Shown here: positions 63,925 to 64,000 of the stretch, in pieces
Layout of the letters: each line of letters opens with the position of its first letter
Position numbering within the stretch: position 1 is the stretch's first letter
Origin: Mucilaginibacter kameinonensis
Lineage (GTDB): Bacteria > Bacteroidota > Bacteroidia > Sphingobacteriales > Sphingobacteriaceae
Assembly: GCF_003675385.1 (NCBI RefSeq)
Contig: NZ_RCWZ01000003.1
Coordinates: 1,150,438 to 1,214,437 of the forward strand
Reading direction: 5' to 3'
DNA length: 64,000 nt
Program-made: the position numbers and the translations under genes
The notes under the pieces: model-generated
The model's database searches: none
Told to the model about the DNA's origin: nothing
Seen by the model: only the letters and a program-made list of their open reading frames with translations

Positions 63925-64000
63925 CCTCTAACCTCTAACCTCTAACCTCTAACCTCTAACCTCTAACCTCTAACCTCTAACCTCTAACCTCTAACCTCTA
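63925..64000. repeat. (CCTCTAA)n heptamer tandem array, runs off the window
   Basis: Near-perfect CCTCTAA repeats, at least 10 full copies, begin at 63925 and continue to the window end. A frame starting ATG at 63901 (MPIITENIPLTSN) runs into the array and stops at the first TAA. Because 21 bp (three units) contains a TAA in every frame, no frame can be read through it. A degenerate copy lies at 16408-16430 in reverse orientation. Confidence 0.95.

Noticed and set aside
63925..64000. Heptamer array as a CRISPR array or a chromosome telomere
   Set aside because: No spacers between units, so not CRISPR. The unit resembles telomere repeats but a linear chromosome end is not supported by anything else in the window.

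Overview
The window looks like chromosome of a Bacteroidota bacterium of the Sphingobacteriaceae type (Mucilaginibacter/Pedobacter-like). This is inferred from several signs: promoters with a TAnnTTTG -7 element and an upstream TTG/TTTG, a T9SS type-B sorting domain, lipoprotein signal peptides, family content such as DUF2130, DUF4269 and YceI, and an AT-leaning, tightly packed gene layout. No rRNA, tRNA, CRISPR array or transposase gene was seen.

Layout. (1) 1-2.7 kb: an NTPase cut by the window edge, a ferritin-like DUF892 protein and a PAS-HisKA protein without an ATPase domain. (2) 2.8-16.2 kb: a Wzx/Wzy-type exopolysaccharide locus on the minus strand. It holds Wzc kinase, Wzx flippase, Wzy polymerase, four glycosyltransferases, four hexapeptide acyltransferases (one on the plus strand) and a Wza lipoprotein. 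Three intergenic stretches at this locus and its edges carry ATGAAC boxes spaced about one helical turn apart. (3) 16.6-20.9 kb: an NAD salvage cluster with an NrtR-type regulator, NMN adenylyltransferase-Nudix, nicotinamide phosphoribosyltransferase and PRPP synthetase, with a concentric inverted repeat over the promoter. (4) 21-25 kb: a decaying accessory island. It has a SIR2-TPR gene split by one in-frame TGA, two MITE-like repeats in direct orientation around three small genes, and an orphan C-terminal piece of a contractile-injection-system tape-measure protein. (5) 25-44 kb: mixed chromosomal genes, including cyanase, DUF2130, YceI, amidase, hydrolases, TetR/VOC, a large TPR protein and three paralogues of a roughly 71-residue membrane protein. 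(6) 44-52 kb: an S24-type repressor with two divergent small genes, a broken T9SS-secreted protein gene, an RRM protein, an Omp85-like barrel, and a RES/Xre toxin-antitoxin pair whose promoter lies in a 17-bp-arm palindrome. (7) 52.4-64 kb: a phage late operon with terminase subunits, a putative tail-assembly chaperone with a T7 slippery site, a tail-completion-like protein, two large tail/baseplate-like proteins, two lipoprotein cargo genes and a tape-measure protein. No portal, protease or capsid gene lies between terminase and tail. A (CCTCTAA)n heptamer array starts just after the tape-measure gene and runs off the window.

How the parts relate. The exopolysaccharide genes form one long operon plus a short one and would make, flip, polymerise and export an acylated polymer. 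The initiating sugar-phosphate transferase and nucleotide-sugar genes are not in this window. The NAD cluster forms a complete nicotinamide-to-NAD route under its own probable regulator and lies directly upstream of an NAD-consuming-type SIR2 gene. The phage region appears to keep packaging and tail modules but not the head module, so it may be a remnant or a tail-particle element. All calls rest on reading translations and motifs; no database search was run.
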